Positions 53,510-63,595 of a DNA stretch of 64,000 bases are shown piece after piece (position 1 is the first letter of the stretch; the number at the start of each line of letters is the position of its first letter). The notes beneath the pieces were generated by a model, which worked only from the letters and a program-made list of their open reading frames with translations, searched no databases and was not told where the DNA came from. The DNA lies in the NCBI GenBank assembly GCA_017399145.1, contig JAFQEG010000015.1, positions 1-64,000 of the forward strand, given 5' to 3'. This stretch comes from Clostridia bacterium. Its GTDB lineage: Bacteria > Bacillota > Clostridia > Oscillospirales > CAG-272. A program made the position numbers and the translations under genes.

Positions 53510-54604
53510 TTAGTCCTCCATTTCCTTTAATTCCTTGTATCTTAGGCTTTTTGGAATTGATGCTTGTACGCTTACTGTTTTGCCCTGTGCAACTATTTTT
53601 TCAACTGTCTTTTGCACTTTTGTTACAGGTGTAGATGGCTTATACGTTAGTAGCACGTCAACGTCGTATTCCTTTTCGTCCTTGTTTAATGAGGCTAAAA
53701 GGTCTGTGTAAATAGCAAAGCCAACGCCACCACCATTTTTGCCCATTTTGGAAACTAGCTTGTCGTATCTGCCACCAAAAAGCACACACTCGCAAACACC
53801 ATTTATATAGCCTGCCAAAACTATGCCGTTGTAGTAATTCATATCGCTAACAATTGAAAAATCAAGACGAATGCTTTTGTATTCCTCCGTGCTTTCCAAT
53901 AGCTGACACAATTGACACAACTCCTCTGTTGCCAAATCAAACTCAGGGCTAACCTTCATTTTCTTTAGCTTGTCGCACACGTCACTAGGTGTGCCGTATA
54001 GCTTAATTAGGTCGGTAAGCATCTCTGTTGCTTCCTTAGATGCGCCAAATTTCTCACAGCATTCTCTTAATTCGTGCTCACTTTTCTTCTTAACACAATC
54101 AACTACAAGCGACTTAAACTCACTATTTGTAGTTACAGTATCAAGTAGCGCTGACAAAATACCCATATGGGAAATTTCCAACACGTAATCCTTTGAAATT
54201 AGGGCAAGACTTTTTGCAGATAGAGAAACAACCTCGTACATATCGTAAAGGTCAAGGTCACCTATGCACTCAAGACCTGCTTGCATAATTTCCTTGTATT
54301 CTCTTGTGCTACCAGAAACACGATAAACGTTTTCGTTATAGTAAACCTTATTTTTAGCACCCTTTTCCTCGGTTGCATTTTTAATAATAGATAAAGTAAC
54401 ATCAGGCTTTAATGCAAGTAGCTTTCCGTGAGTGTCAGTAAATGTAATAACACTATCACTTACTAGGAATTCCTTGTTTCTTGCGTAAAAGTCGTATTCC
54501 TCAAACTTGCTCATTTTAAATGGTAAATATCCATATTTTGTGTATAGATAACGAAGATTAAAAAGGATTTTCTCTTCGTTTTTTAAGCATTGTTCAAAAT
54601 TCAC
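53510..54604 (-). CDS. hisZ: HisZ, ATP phosphoribosyltransferase regulatory subunit
   Basis: The 364-residue protein is a histidyl-tRNA-synthetase paralogue. It has motif 2-like 'ALKPDVTLSIIK', 'YNENVYRVSGSTREYKEIMQ' and 'FGGRYDKLVSKMGKNGGGVG', but it is shorter than HisRS. It pairs with short HisG to form the regulated first enzyme. The C-terminal region holds 'ASIPKSLRYKELK'. The frame is the first biosynthetic gene after the YerC-like regulator. Confidence 0.92.
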   Translation of the reverse strand: MNFEQCLKNEEKILFNLRYLYTKYGYLPFKMSKFEEYDFYARNKEFLVSDSVITFTDTHGKLLALKPDVTLSIIKNATEEKGAKNKVYYNENVYRVSGSTREYKEIMQAGLECIGDLDLYDMYEVVSLSAKSLALISKDYVLEISHMGILSALLDTVTTNSEFKSLVVDCVKKKSEHELRECCEKFGASKEATEMLTDLIKLYGTPSDVCDKLKKMKVSPEFDLATEELCQLCQLLESTEEYKSIRLDFSIVSDMNYYNGIVLAGYINGVCECVLFGGRYDKLVSKMGKNGGGVGFAIYTDLLASLNKDEKEYDVDVLLTYKPSTPVTKVQKTVEKIVAQGKTVSVQASIPKSLRYKELKEMED

Positions 54605-54620
54605 CTTTTAGTCCTTCCTT

Positions 54621-54911
54621 CTAGTCCTTTTTTAATAAACGGTCAAGCACCATTGAATAACCACCCTCGCCGTATTCAAGACATCTATTAACACGGCTAA
54701 TAGTAGCTGTACTCATACCTGTTTCCTTAGTTATTTCTGCATAATTGACACCATCTCTTAGCATTTGAGCTGCCTTTAATCTTTGGGCAATCTCAAGCAC
54801 CTCCTTAATGGTGCAAGCATCCTCAAAAAATTTATAACACTCATCGACTGTTTCAAGGCTAAGAATAGCTTCAAAAAGCATATCTACCTCTGGTCTATGC
54901 ATTTTACTCAT
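54621..54911 (-). CDS. YerC/TrpR-family transcriptional regulator
   Basis: The start is ATG 54911, with AAAGGAGACTAAA in front; an upstream in-frame ATG lacks a site. The 96-residue protein is a YerC/YecD-type Trp-repressor-superfamily regulator: 'EIAQRLKAAQMLRDGVNYAE' and 'TGMSTATISRVNRCLEYGEG' form the TrpR helix-turn-helix. It is the first gene of the histidine operon and probably represses it, with the palindrome overlapping the promoter as its likely site. Confidence 0.88.
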   Translation of the reverse strand: MSKMHRPEVDMLFEAILSLETVDECYKFFEDACTIKEVLEIAQRLKAAQMLRDGVNYAEITKETGMSTATISRVNRCLEYGEGGYSMVLDRLLKKD

Positions 54912-54941
54912 TTTAGTCTCCTTTAGCTTGTGCATTTTAGC

Positions 54942-54959
54942 ACTTTAGTGTACTAAAGT
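54942..54959 (-). promoter_or_regulatory. Palindromic operator at the start of the his operon
   Basis: ACTTTAGTGTACTAAAGT has exact eight-base arms (ACTTTAGT/ACTAAAGT) around GT. It abuts the -10 box on its downstream side. It resembles the ACTAGT-type half sites bound by TrpR-fold repressors. Confidence 0.65.
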
Positions 54960-54988
54960 ATTATAATACTTTTATTTATAAATGTCAA
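54960..54988 (-). promoter_or_regulatory. Consensus promoter of the his operon
   Basis: On the minus strand TTGACA (54983-54988) and TATAAT (54960-54965) are both perfect with a 17-base spacer, about 49 bases before the YerC-like start. Confidence 0.9.
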
Positions 54989-55031
54989 TAGTATTTATAT
55001 AAATAGAGCAATTTTGTAAGCCTTACAGCAC

Positions 55032-55060
55032 TTGACAGGGTAAGAAATATGCACTATAAT
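55032..55060 (+). promoter_or_regulatory. Consensus promoter of the TPR gene
   Basis: TTGACA (55032-55037), 17 bases, TATAAT (55055-55060) are both perfect and 30 bases before the start codon. Confidence 0.88.
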
Positions 55061-55090
55061 AAGTTTAGAAAACATAAAAGGGAGATTGAT

Positions 55091-55897
55091 ATGAAGTCAA
55101 AGCTTAAATTTTTTCTAGCCAAGCATTCGTTTTTTGGGTGGCTTTTAATTTCTATCATTGTATGTGGTATTTATACCGGTTGTCTTGCATTTATAGGTGC
55201 TGAGCCTTGGAAATACATTCTTCTTAATCTTCTCGGTGTGTTTTGCTCATATATGATTGTTCTTTCAACCCCCGGAAGCATTATGCGACCTGCTATTAAC
55301 GCCTTATTAAACGACTGCAATCCTTACCCTCTTTACGAGGCTACCACCGAGCTTTTGAAATACAAGCTAAACAAATCTAACGCAAACGTAGCAAAAATAA
55401 ATTATGGCGCTTCTCTTTTAGGTCTTGGCAGGGCCGACGAGGCAATTGATGCTTTACTTGAATTAAATGAAGAAGAAAAGAGCTTACCGCTTGGTGCTAA
55501 GCTTGCATATTACATAAACGTGTCAAATGGTTATTTTCAGCTTAATGACTTTGAAAAAGCAAGTCTTTTTTATCACAAGGCCGTTGAATTAACGCAAGGA
55601 ATAAAAAGTAAGGGTACACGGGCTAGATTTGATACTGTCTTAGAAGCTGCAAGACTAGAAGAGCTATATCGCAATGGACAATACAATGAGCTTTTAAGGT
55701 CGGCAAGTCAAATTTCTGCTACCACCAAAAACAAACAGGTGACTATTGATTATATGTCTGCCCTTGCTTATATCAAGTTAGAAAACTATGTTTTAGCAAA
55801 ATCTTATCTTAGAGAGGTAATTAAAAACGCAAACCTCTTCAAAGAAAAAGCACTAGCACAGGAGCTTCTTAATAAGCTCGAAAATGACGATATGTAG
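55091..55897 (+). CDS. Membrane-anchored tetratricopeptide-repeat protein
   Basis: The start is ATG 55091 (MKSKLKFFLAKHSFFGWLLI) after AAAGGGAGATTGAT. The 268-residue protein has two membrane helices (about 13-35 and 42-60) and then cytosolic TPR units, such as 'GLGRADEAIDALLELNEEEK', 'YFQLNDFEKASLFYHKAVEL' and 'IKLENYVLAKSYLREVI'. It should scaffold protein-protein contacts at the membrane. It is divergent from the his operon and monocistronic, with no partner indicated. Confidence 0.8.
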   Translation: MKSKLKFFLAKHSFFGWLLISIIVCGIYTGCLAFIGAEPWKYILLNLLGVFCSYMIVLSTPGSIMRPAINALLNDCNPYPLYEATTELLKYKLNKSNANVAKINYGASLLGLGRADEAIDALLELNEEEKSLPLGAKLAYYINVSNGYFQLNDFEKASLFYHKAVELTQGIKSKGTRARFDTVLEAARLEELYRNGQYNELLRSASQISATTKNKQVTIDYMSALAYIKLENYVLAKSYLREVIKNANLFKEKALAQELLNKLENDDM

Positions 55898-55928
55898 AGA
55901 AAAATCGACACTCCCTCGATAAAAATCA

Positions 55929-55957
55929 AAAAAGAAGCCGAAATTCGGCTTCTTTTT
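55929..55957. terminator. Bidirectional terminator
   Basis: AAAGAAGCCGAA and its complement flank a one-base centre, with a T-run on the plus side and A-rich DNA on the other, between the TPR and ridA ends. Confidence 0.8.
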
Positions 55958-56335
55958 TTAGTTAATCTTAGCTATAACCTCAACCTCAACTAAAACGTTT
56001 TTAGGTAGAGTCTTTACAGCTACACAGCTTCTTGCAGGCTTAGATGTAAAGTATTTACCATAAACCTCGTTGAATGCCGAAAAATCGTTCATATCATAAA
56101 GAAAGCATGTTGTTTTTACTGCATTTTCAAAACTTGTGCCTGCTTCCTCTAGGACAGCACCTAGGTTTTTCATAACCTGCTCTGTTTGTGCTACAATGCC
56201 CTGTGCATCAACGTTTCCTGTTTCTGGATTGATTGCGATTTGACCTGAGGTGTAAACCATATCACCACAAACGATTGCCTGTGAGTATGGACCAATTGCA
56301 CCTGGTGCTTTATTTGTTGAAATTTTCTTTAACAT
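55958..56335 (-). CDS. ridA: RidA family 2-iminobutanoate/2-iminopropanoate deaminase
   Basis: The start is ATG 56335 after AAGGAGAATATT. The 125-residue protein has 'APGAIGPYSQAIVCGDMVYT', 'GQIAINPETG', 'FENAVKTTCFLYDM' and the catalytic Arg in 'SKPARSCVAVKTLP'. RidA hydrolyses reactive enamines released by PLP dehydratases such as IlvA, encoded 10 bases upstream, preventing damage to other PLP enzymes. Confidence 0.95.
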   Translation of the reverse strand: MLKKISTNKAPGAIGPYSQAIVCGDMVYTSGQIAINPETGNVDAQGIVAQTEQVMKNLGAVLEEAGTSFENAVKTTCFLYDMNDFSAFNEVYGKYFTSKPARSCVAVKTLPKNVLVEVEVIAKIN

Positions 56336-56345
56336 AATATTCTCC

Positions 56346-57539
56346 TTATAGTAGCTTAAAGCCAAAGTCTGTAAGTGCCTTTTTAATGTCGGCAATATGC
56401 TCAAAGTTTCTTGTTTCCAAAACTATTCTTAAGTAGCATCCGTTTACGTCTGAGCCCTCGTTTGCTCTTTCGTGGTGTACGGAAATTACGTTACCGCCCA
56501 TATCGGCAATAATTCTAGATACATTCTTTAACTGACCTGGCTTGTCAACAAGCTCAATCATAAGCTGTGCAGTTCTTCCGGACATCAAAAGACCACGCTT
56601 AATTACTCTTGAAAGTATTGTAACATCAATGTTACCACCTGATAGCAAGCACACTACCCTTTTGCCCTTAATATCAAGCTTGCCAAACATTGCAGCAGCA
56701 ACGGAAATTGCGCCTGCACCCTCTGTAACCAGCTTATGCTGTTCCATAAGTGCAAGAATTGCAGCAGAAATTTCATCATCACTTACTGTTACAATATCGT
56801 CAACGTACTTGCTACAAAGCTCATAAGTAAGGTCACCTGGTGTCTTAACTGCAATACCGTCGGCAATAGTTGAAACGGATTGAAGCTCCTCTATTTTGCC
56901 ATTTTTAATTGACTTATACATAGATGGCGCACCATTTGCTTGTACGCCATATACCTTAACTCTAGGGTTAAGCGCCTTAATGGTATAAGCAATACCAGAG
57001 ATAAGTCCACCACCACCTACTGGCACGATTACAGCGTCTAGGTTTGGTAGCTGTTCGATAATTTCAAGAGCGATTGTGCCCTGACCTGCGATTACATCCT
57101 CGTCGTTGAATGGGTGAATAAAGGTATAACCCTCTTTATCACGAAGCTCAAGTGCCTTTTTGTAAGCATCATCATATACACCCTCAACAAGACAAACCTC
57201 TGCGCCATAGCTTTTTGTTGCCTCAATCTTTGAAATTGGTGCACCATCAGGCAAGCAAATTACTGCCTTAATTCCGTTCTTTTGAGCAGAAAGCGCTACA
57301 CCCTGTGCGTGATTTCCCGCAGAGCAAGCAATAACACCCTTTGCTTTTTCCTCAGGTGAAAGGGTTGACATTTTATAGTATGAGCCTCTTACCTTAAAGG
57401 AACCGGTTATTTGAAGATTTTCAGTTTTTAAATAAATATCAGCATCAGCCCTTAGCTTAGGTGCGTGAATTACGTCAGTTTTGCGAATTATGTCCTTAAG
57501 GGCATAGCTTGCACGATATACATTGTCAAGCGTCATCAT
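56346..57539 (-). CDS. ilvA: Threonine ammonia-lyase
   Basis: The 397-residue PLP enzyme has the PLP lysine in 'QITGSFKVRGSYYKM' (about residue 47), 'ACSAGNHAQGVALSA' and the glycine loop 'VPVGGGGLISGIAY'. A single C-terminal ACT-like domain ('LMIELVDKPGQLKNVSRIIA') follows. It deaminates threonine to 2-oxobutanoate for isoleucine. It is placed in the leucine operon with its detoxifying partner RidA. Confidence 0.93.
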   Translation of the reverse strand: MMTLDNVYRASYALKDIIRKTDVIHAPKLRADADIYLKTENLQITGSFKVRGSYYKMSTLSPEEKAKGVIACSAGNHAQGVALSAQKNGIKAVICLPDGAPISKIEATKSYGAEVCLVEGVYDDAYKKALELRDKEGYTFIHPFNDEDVIAGQGTIALEIIEQLPNLDAVIVPVGGGGLISGIAYTIKALNPRVKVYGVQANGAPSMYKSIKNGKIEELQSVSTIADGIAVKTPGDLTYELCSKYVDDIVTVSDDEISAAILALMEQHKLVTEGAGAISVAAAMFGKLDIKGKRVVCLLSGGNIDVTILSRVIKRGLLMSGRTAQLMIELVDKPGQLKNVSRIIADMGGNVISVHHERANEGSDVNGCYLRIVLETRNFEHIADIKKALTDFGFKLL

Positions 57540-57555
57540 TTGATATTCCTCTTTT

Positions 57556-58731
57556 CTAAATTAAGCTGTCAATAAATTGCTCAGCGCATCTTGGTGAGCG
57601 ATAGCCACGGCTAAGTGCAAACGCCTCTGCCTTAGTTTCAAGCTCGGTCTTGTCCATTTTAATATTGTGCTTCTTTGCTAGTTGGTTTACTATTTCTAGA
57701 TAAAGTGCCTTAGGTGGCTTAGAGAATAAAACTGTTAAGCCAAAGCGCTCAGACAAGGAAATTGTTTCTTGTACTGTGTCGTTTCTGTGCACCTCTGTGC
57801 CTTCTCTGTCGGCAAAGCTTTCCTTTACTATGTGACGGCGATTACTTGTTGCATAAATAATTGCATTTTTTGCCCTAACCGAGGCAGAGCCCTCAAGGGT
57901 TGCCTTTAGCATACTGAAGCTATCGTCGTTTTGATTAAAGGACAAGTCGTCAATAAAAACAATAAACTTGAGTGGGTTTTTGCTAATTTCTCCCATTACC
58001 TTAGGCAATAAAAGAAGCTGATTTTTTCTTATTTCAAGTAGTCTTAAGCCACTATCAAAGAAATGATTTGCAATAGCCTTTACGGTTGAGGACTTACCTG
58101 TACCTGCATCACCATAAAGTAAAACGTTTGCCCCAGGCTTACCCTCAATAAAGGCAAGAGTGTTATCGATAACCCTTTGTCTTTCATCTTGATAACCCAC
58201 AAAGCTATCAAGGTCGGTTTTGTCAGCCGAGGTAACAGGAATTATATTGCTATTTTCATCAACTGAAAACATACAGTTAGAGGCAAATATGCCGTAGCCG
58301 TATTTTTCAATATTTTCGATACGTGTTTCGTATTCTCTTTTTAGGTTTAGCCTTGTTGTGTCAAATTCAGGAAGTGGGTGTACCACCTTTAAATCAAGCT
58401 GAAAGGTTTTATTTGTAAGAGTTATAAAATCGGTTAGTGTATTTAACTCAGAGGAAAAGGCATTTTTAATGCTTTGTGGCACCTTTTCGCCCTTCGCCTT
58501 AGCTACAACATAAACGTTTTCGTCCTCAAATAGCATTTTTTGGACACAGTGTGCCAAATTTCCACCATTTTTGTTGATTTCAAAAACAAATTCACCATAA
58601 AGCTTTAGCTTTTCGCTCATCTTTTCTGCCTCTGCAAACGCCATAAAGTCTGCAAAAAGCTTCTTAGATAAAAGATTTCTAAAGACACAAAATAGGCTAA
58701 GGTTTGTATAAAGGTCATTTATTCTTGACAT
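57556..58731 (-). CDS. DUF815-type AAA+ ATPase
   Basis: The 391-residue protein has Walker A 'VLLYGDAGTGKSSTVKAIAN' (about residue 205) and Walker B 'FIVFIDDLSF', with 'YATSNRRHIVKESFAD' and 'SERFGLTVLFSKP'. This layout matches DUF815 ATPases. Their role is unknown. It lies inside the leu-ilvA operon, eight bases from leuB, so expression follows branched-chain amino acid control, but no mechanistic link is known. Confidence 0.85.
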   Translation of the reverse strand: MSRINDLYTNLSLFCVFRNLLSKKLFADFMAFAEAEKMSEKLKLYGEFVFEINKNGGNLAHCVQKMLFEDENVYVVAKAKGEKVPQSIKNAFSSELNTLTDFITLTNKTFQLDLKVVHPLPEFDTTRLNLKREYETRIENIEKYGYGIFASNCMFSVDENSNIIPVTSADKTDLDSFVGYQDERQRVIDNTLAFIEGKPGANVLLYGDAGTGKSSTVKAIANHFFDSGLRLLEIRKNQLLLLPKVMGEISKNPLKFIVFIDDLSFNQNDDSFSMLKATLEGSASVRAKNAIIYATSNRRHIVKESFADREGTEVHRNDTVQETISLSERFGLTVLFSKPPKALYLEIVNQLAKKHNIKMDKTELETKAEAFALSRGYRSPRCAEQFIDSLI

Positions 58732-58739
58732 ATAACACC

Positions 58740-59807
58740 TTAGATATTTTCAATAATCTTGTCTGTAATTTCAGTAGTTGTTAGATACTCGCCACCATGT
58801 GCTAAATCCTTTGTCCTGTAGCCTACCTCAAGGACCTTGTCAACTGCATTTACAATTGCCTCGCTCTCTTTTTTGAGATTGAAGGAATATAAAAGCATCA
58901 TAGCACCGGATAGAATTGTAGCAATTGGATTTGCAATATTCATACCTGCAATGTCAGGTGCTGAGCCGTGAATTGGCTCGTACAAGCCTCTTGTATTGTC
59001 ACCTAAGCTTGCAGATGGTAGCATACCTATTGAGCCTGTGATTTGTGAAGCCTCATCAGAAAGGATATCGCCAAACATATTTGAGGTAACGATTACGTCA
59101 AATTGTGCAGGATTGCGAACTAATTGCATTGCTGCATTGTCAACAAGCATATCAACACACTCAACGTCCTTGTAATTATCTTCTAGCTCGTGTACTACCT
59201 TTCTCCAAAGTCTTGAGCTTTCAAGCACGTTCGCCTTGTCAATGCTAGTTAGCTTACCATTTCTCTTTTGAGCAGTTTCATAAGCAACCTTTGCTATTCT
59301 TTCAATTTCCATACGGGAATAGCATTCTGTGTCGTATGCCTCTTCACCATACTTGCCCTGACGCATACCTCTTTCACCAAAGTAAATGCCACCTGTAAGC
59401 TCACGGACAATCATAATATCAAAGCCGTTTGCAACTATATCCTCACGAAGTGGGCAGTCACCCTTTAATGCAGGATAAAGCTTAGCAGGACGTAGGTTTG
59501 TAAAAAGTCCCATTGCACTTCTAATTCCCAAAAGTGCCTTTTCAGGACGCATATTACCTGGTAGTGTGTCCCACTTAGGACCACCAACTGCGCCAAGTAG
59601 TACACTGTCAGATGCTAAGCATCCATCAACTGTTTCCTTAGGTAGTGGCTCGCCACAGCTATCAATTGCAATTCCACCTATTAAATATGGTGTAAAATTA
59701 AACACGTGTCCGTACTTTTCGCCAATTTTTTCAAGAACTCTTACGGCACTGTCAACAATTTCAGGACCGATTCCGTCGCCCTTTAATAATGCTATATTGT
59801 AATTCAT
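58740..59807 (-). CDS. leuB: LeuB, 3-isopropylmalate dehydrogenase
   Basis: The 355-residue protein has '[18 protein letters not shown]', '[11 protein letters not shown]', '[14 protein letters not shown]', '[15 protein letters not shown]' and '[20 protein letters not shown]', the metal and NAD sites of isopropylmalate dehydrogenase. It makes 2-ketoisocaproate precursor in leucine synthesis. It lies 13 bases after leuD. Confidence 0.95.
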   Translation of the reverse strand: MNYNIALLKGDGIGPEIVDSAVRVLEKIGEKYGHVFNFTPYLIGGIAIDSCGEPLPKETVDGCLASDSVLLGAVGGPKWDTLPGNMRPEKALLGIRSAMGLFTNLRPAKLYPALKGDCPLREDIVANGFDIMIVRELTGGIYFGERGMRQGKYGEEAYDTECYSRMEIERIAKVAYETAQKRNGKLTSIDKANVLESSRLWRKVVHELEDNYKDVECVDMLVDNAAMQLVRNPAQFDVIVTSNMFGDILSDEASQITGSIGMLPSASLGDNTRGLYEPIHGSAPDIAGMNIANPIATILSGAMMLLYSFNLKKESEAIVNAVDKVLEVGYRTKDLAHGGEYLTTTEITDKIIENI

Positions 59808-59820
59808 TTTGATACCTCTA

Positions 59821-60315
59821 TTAGTTTAAATCGCCTTTTTTAATGGTTTCGATAAGTCCACCATTTTGAATAATTTTTTGAATAAACTCAGGGAATGGTT
59901 GAGTTTTGAAGCTCTTTTTTGTTGTTTTATTATAAATTACACCATTATCAAGGTCTGCCTCAACAACGTCGCCGTCATTGATATTTGCAACTGCCTCAGG
60001 GCATTCCAAAATTGCAAGACCTATATTGATCGAGTTACGATAGAAAATTCTTGCAAAGGTATTCGCTATTACCAGGGAAATACCACTTGCCTTGATTGCA
60101 ATTGGTGCATGCTCTCTTGATGAGCCACACCCAAAGTTGTCCCCTGCTACCATAATATCGCCCTTTTGTACTCTCTTTGTAAAGTCCTTATCTAAGTCCT
60201 CCATGCAGTGAGATGCAAGCTCTTTATGGTCACTTGTATTCAAATATCTTGCAGGGATAATTACGTCTGTATCAACGTTATCGCCGTATTTAATTACTTT
60301 TCCTGTAAAATTCAT
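59821..60315 (-). CDS. leuD: LeuD, isopropylmalate isomerase small subunit
   Basis: The 164-residue protein has '[20 protein letters not shown]' and '[17 protein letters not shown]', the swivelling-domain signature of the archaeal/clostridial-type small subunit (about 160-170 residues). It forms the isomerase with LeuC. Confidence 0.95.
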   Translation of the reverse strand: MNFTGKVIKYGDNVDTDVIIPARYLNTSDHKELASHCMEDLDKDFTKRVQKGDIMVAGDNFGCGSSREHAPIAIKASGISLVIANTFARIFYRNSINIGLAILECPEAVANINDGDVVEADLDNGVIYNKTTKKSFKTQPFPEFIQKIIQNGGLIETIKKGDLN

Positions 60316-60326
60316 AGCTTGCCTCC

Positions 60327-61586
60327 TTATATGCTTAGTGGGTCTGCGATTTTTCCTGCAATTGCAGATGCAGCAGCAACTGCTGGGCTTGCTAGGTAAA
60401 CCTCACTTGTTGTGTCACCCATGCGACCTACAAAGTTTCTATTTGTTGTAGCAACTGCTCTTTCCCCTGCTGCCAAAATACCCATATAACCACCAAGACA
60501 TGGTCCACAGGTTGGCGTGGAAACGATACAGCCTGCCTCGATAAATATCTTTACAAGTCCGTTTTCAACTGCCTTTAGGTAAATGTCTTGAGTTGCAGGT
60601 ATAATAATTGCACGAACATTTTTAGCAACCTTCCTGCCCTTTAATATCATAGCAGCCTCTTCAATGTCCTTGTATTGTCCGTTAGTGCAAGAGCCAATTA
60701 CAACCTGATCAATTTTGATATCAGGAATTTGGTCAAAGGTCCTTGTATTTTCAGGTAGGTGTGGAAATGCAACTGTTGACTTAATTGTAGATAGGTCTAT
60801 TTCGTAAACCTCATCATATTTTGCATCCTCATCAGCCTTGAAGGAAACGATTTCTCTGTCGCTTCTTTCCTTTATGTAAGCAATTGTTTGGTCGTCAACC
60901 TCGAAAATACCATTCTTAGCGCCTGCCTCGATTGCCATATTGCAAATTGTAAGACGGTCGTAAATAGTAAGTGAGGAAACACCCTCGCCAACAAATTCCA
61001 TTGACTTGTAAAGAGCGCCATCAACACCAATTTTGCCTATAATATGTAGAATTACGTCCTTACCGGATACGTACTTGTTTAGCTTACCCTTTAGAACAAA
61101 TTTAATAGCAGATGGTACCTTAAACCAAGCCTTGCCCGTTGCCATACCACAAGCCATATCAGTTGAGCCTACACCTGTTGAGAATGCGCCTAGGGCACCA
61201 TAGGTGCAGGTGTGAGAGTCAGCGCCGATTACTACGTCGCCTGATACAACAAGTCCCTTTTCAGGCAAAAGTGCGTGTTCAATTCCCATTTTTCCAACGT
61301 CGTAAAAATGAGTAATTTCCTTTTCGTTGCAGAAATCTCTACACATTTTACATTGTACTGCTGCCTTGATATCCTTGTTAGGTGCAAAGTGGTCCATAAC
61401 CATTGTTACCTTGTCCTTATCATAAACAGAGTCAACACCGATTTTATTAAATTCCTTGATTGCCACAGGAGAGGTAATATCATTACCTAAAACTCTATCA
61501 AGCTTAACAAGGACTAATTGTCCTGCCTCAACGCATTCAAGTCCTGCATGGGAAGCAAGAATTTTTTGAGTCATTGTCATTGACAT
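60327..61586 (-). CDS. leuC: LeuC, isopropylmalate isomerase large subunit
   Basis: The start is ATG 61586 ([15 protein letters not shown]) with GGAAAGGAAAATATATT upstream; the frame extends 75 bases further into the leader. The 419-residue aconitase-family protein has '[20 protein letters not shown]', '[14 protein letters not shown]' and '[12 protein letters not shown]', holding the three cysteines for the 4Fe-4S cluster. Length fits the 420-residue class that pairs with short LeuD. Confidence 0.95.
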   Translation of the reverse strand: MSMTMTQKILASHAGLECVEAGQLVLVKLDRVLGNDITSPVAIKEFNKIGVDSVYDKDKVTMVMDHFAPNKDIKAAVQCKMCRDFCNEKEITHFYDVGKMGIEHALLPEKGLVVSGDVVIGADSHTCTYGALGAFSTGVGSTDMACGMATGKAWFKVPSAIKFVLKGKLNKYVSGKDVILHIIGKIGVDGALYKSMEFVGEGVSSLTIYDRLTICNMAIEAGAKNGIFEVDDQTIAYIKERSDREIVSFKADEDAKYDEVYEIDLSTIKSTVAFPHLPENTRTFDQIPDIKIDQVVIGSCTNGQYKDIEEAAMILKGRKVAKNVRAIIIPATQDIYLKAVENGLVKIFIEAGCIVSTPTCGPCLGGYMGILAAGERAVATTNRNFVGRMGDTTSEVYLASPAVAAASAIAGKIADPLSI

Positions 61587-61872
61587 AATATATTTTCCTT
61601 TCCAAAAGTAAATTTCAAACCAAAGTACACTAAAAATTAATGCACTTTGGTTTGCCCACAACCACTTGGTTGTGGGACATATTTTTAGTCAGTGGCTATT
61701 GCCTGTGACTGAAAAGCTATTGTGGTCGTTGTTGAAGAACAACGAAAAAACTTAACGTTGGGCTTAGATGCTAAAAATTTCAAGGCGTACCACAGACAAA
61801 AGGGCGATAATGTACTCAGTGTACATTGAGGTCACTGTCGAGGAACAACGAAGAAATTTGACGCAGGTAAGC
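61587..61872 (-). promoter_or_regulatory. Structured leader between ilvD and leuC
   Basis: The 286-base leader contains two adjacent hairpins: 61616-61654 (11-base stem CAAACCAAAGT) and 61655-61676 (stem CCCACAACCA with a two-base centre). It also has direct repeats of 32 bases, 25 identical, at 61725 and 61831. No T-box core (AGGGTGGNACCGCG) is seen. A 20-codon frame from 61826 to 61764 encodes a peptide rich in Ile, Leu and Val, but has no clear ribosome binding site. An attenuation-like control of leuC is possible. Confidence 0.45.
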
Positions 61873-63534
61873 TCAACGATTAATGATTGCGCCTTTATCG
61901 GCAGACGACACCATCTGCGCATAGCGCTTTAGATAGCCTGTGATGTTTTCTTTTCTCTTGATTGGCATTTCTTTTCTTCTCTTTGATAATTCGTCGTCGC
62001 TTACCTTTAATTCAATCTTATACTCTGGAATGTTGATTGATATAATATCGCCTTCCTTTACGTAAGCGATTGGTCCACCACTTACTGCCTCAGGAGATAC
62101 GTGACCGATTGATGCGCCTCTTGTAGCGCCAGAGAAACGGCCATCGGTAATAAGTGCAACATCCTTATCAAGTCCCATACCTGCAATTGCAGAGGTTGGT
62201 GAAAGCATTTCTCTCATACCAGGTCCACCACTTGGTCCCTCGTAGCGAATAACTACAACGTCACCCTTCTTGATTTTGCCCGCGTAGATAGCTGAAATTG
62301 CCTCTTCCTCACTTTCATAAACCCTTGCAGGTCCTTCGTGTACAAGCATTTCCTTAGCTACTGCACTTCTCTTTACTACACAACCATCAGGTGCTAGGTT
62401 ACCCTTAAGCACAGCGATACCACCTGTTTTTGTAAAGGGGTTATCAATTGGTCTTATGGTTTCCTTGTCTAGGTTTGTTGCGTTTTCAATATTCTCACCA
62501 AGAGTTTTGCCTGTTACTGTCATAACGTTAGTGTTTAAAAGGTTAAGCTTTGTAAGCTCCTTCAAAACTGCATAAACTCCACCTGCCTCGTTTAAGTCCT
62601 CCATATAGGTTGGACCTGCTGGGGCTAGGTGACATAGATTTGGTGTTCTTTCGCTAATTGTGTTTACGTAATCGAGGTTAAATTCTACCCCACACTCGTT
62701 TGCGATTGCTGGTAGGTGAAGCATACTGTTAGTTGAGCAACCTAGTGCCATATCGGCAGTAATTGCATTTTCAATAGCTTCCTTTGTCATAATATCTCTT
62801 GGTCTTATATTCTTTCTAACAAGCTCCATAACCTGCATACCTGCATGCTTTGCAAGCTCAATTCTTGCAGAATATACGGCAGGAATTGTGCCGTTACCCT
62901 GAAGTCCCATACCTAAAACCTCAGTAAGACAGTTCATAGAGTTTGCTGTGTACATACCTGAGCAAGAGCCACAGGTAGGACAAGCCTTATCCTCGTATTC
63001 ACAAAGCTTGCAATCGTCGATTGTGCCAGCCTTATATGAGCCAACTGCCTCAAACATAGCAGAAAGGCTTCTCTTTTTGCCGTCAACTCTACCTGCAAGC
63101 ATTGGTCCACCACTTACAAATATTGTTGGAATATTTAGTCTTGCAGCAGCCATTAAAAGTCCAGGCACGTTTTTGTCACAGTTTGGTATCATAACGAGAC
63201 CGTCAAAGCCGTGTGCCATTACCATAGCCTCGGTTGAGTCGGCAATTAAATCTCTTGTTACAAGTGAATACTTCATACCCACGTGACCCATAGCAATTCC
63301 GTCGCATACGGCGATTGCAGGGAACATAATAGGTGTACCACCTGCCATAGCTACACCAAGCTTTACAGCCTGTGTAATCTTGTCAAGATTCATATGTCCT
63401 GGTACTATTTCGTTATATGAGCTAACAATACCGATTAAAGGTCTGTCTAGCTCCTCTCTTGTCAAGCCAAGTGCCTTATAAAGAGAGCGATGTGGCGCAT
63501 TATGTGCACCATTTACAATAGTTTCCTTAATCAT
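61873..63534 (-). CDS. ilvD: IlvD, dihydroxy-acid dehydratase
   Basis: The start is ATG 63534 ([20 protein letters not shown]) with GGAG seven bases upstream. The 553-residue protein has '[19 protein letters not shown]', '[16 protein letters not shown]', '[18 protein letters not shown]', '[15 protein letters not shown]' and '[19 protein letters not shown]', the cluster cysteines and active site of the family. It forms the 2-keto acids of valine and isoleucine. It follows ilvC by 61 bases. Confidence 0.96.
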   Translation of the reverse strand: MIKETIVNGAHNAPHRSLYKALGLTREELDRPLIGIVSSYNEIVPGHMNLDKITQAVKLGVAMAGGTPIMFPAIAVCDGIAMGHVGMKYSLVTRDLIADSTEAMVMAHGFDGLVMIPNCDKNVPGLLMAAARLNIPTIFVSGGPMLAGRVDGKKRSLSAMFEAVGSYKAGTIDDCKLCEYEDKACPTCGSCSGMYTANSMNCLTEVLGMGLQGNGTIPAVYSARIELAKHAGMQVMELVRKNIRPRDIMTKEAIENAITADMALGCSTNSMLHLPAIANECGVEFNLDYVNTISERTPNLCHLAPAGPTYMEDLNEAGGVYAVLKELTKLNLLNTNVMTVTGKTLGENIENATNLDKETIRPIDNPFTKTGGIAVLKGNLAPDGCVVKRSAVAKEMLVHEGPARVYESEEEAISAIYAGKIKKGDVVVIRYEGPSGGPGMREMLSPTSAIAGMGLDKDVALITDGRFSGATRGASIGHVSPEAVSGGPIAYVKEGDIISINIPEYKIELKVSDDELSKRRKEMPIKRKENITGYLKRYAQMVSSADKGAIINR

Positions 63535-63555
63535 TTTAAGCTCCAATCAAAGCTC

Positions 63556-63581
63556 TTAGCCCTCTCAATAAAAGAGGGCTA
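63556..63581 (-). terminator. Hairpin between ilvC and ilvD
   Basis: TAGCCCTCT and AGAGGGCTA form a perfect stem in the 61-base gap. On the minus strand no long T-run follows, so it is more likely a partial terminator or processing site than a full stop. Confidence 0.45.
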
Positions 63582-63595
63582 GAATGCTTTAATAA

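Noticed and set aside
61587..61872. T-box riboswitch upstream of leuC
   Set aside because: The conserved T-box core sequence and a proper terminator with T-run are not seen.
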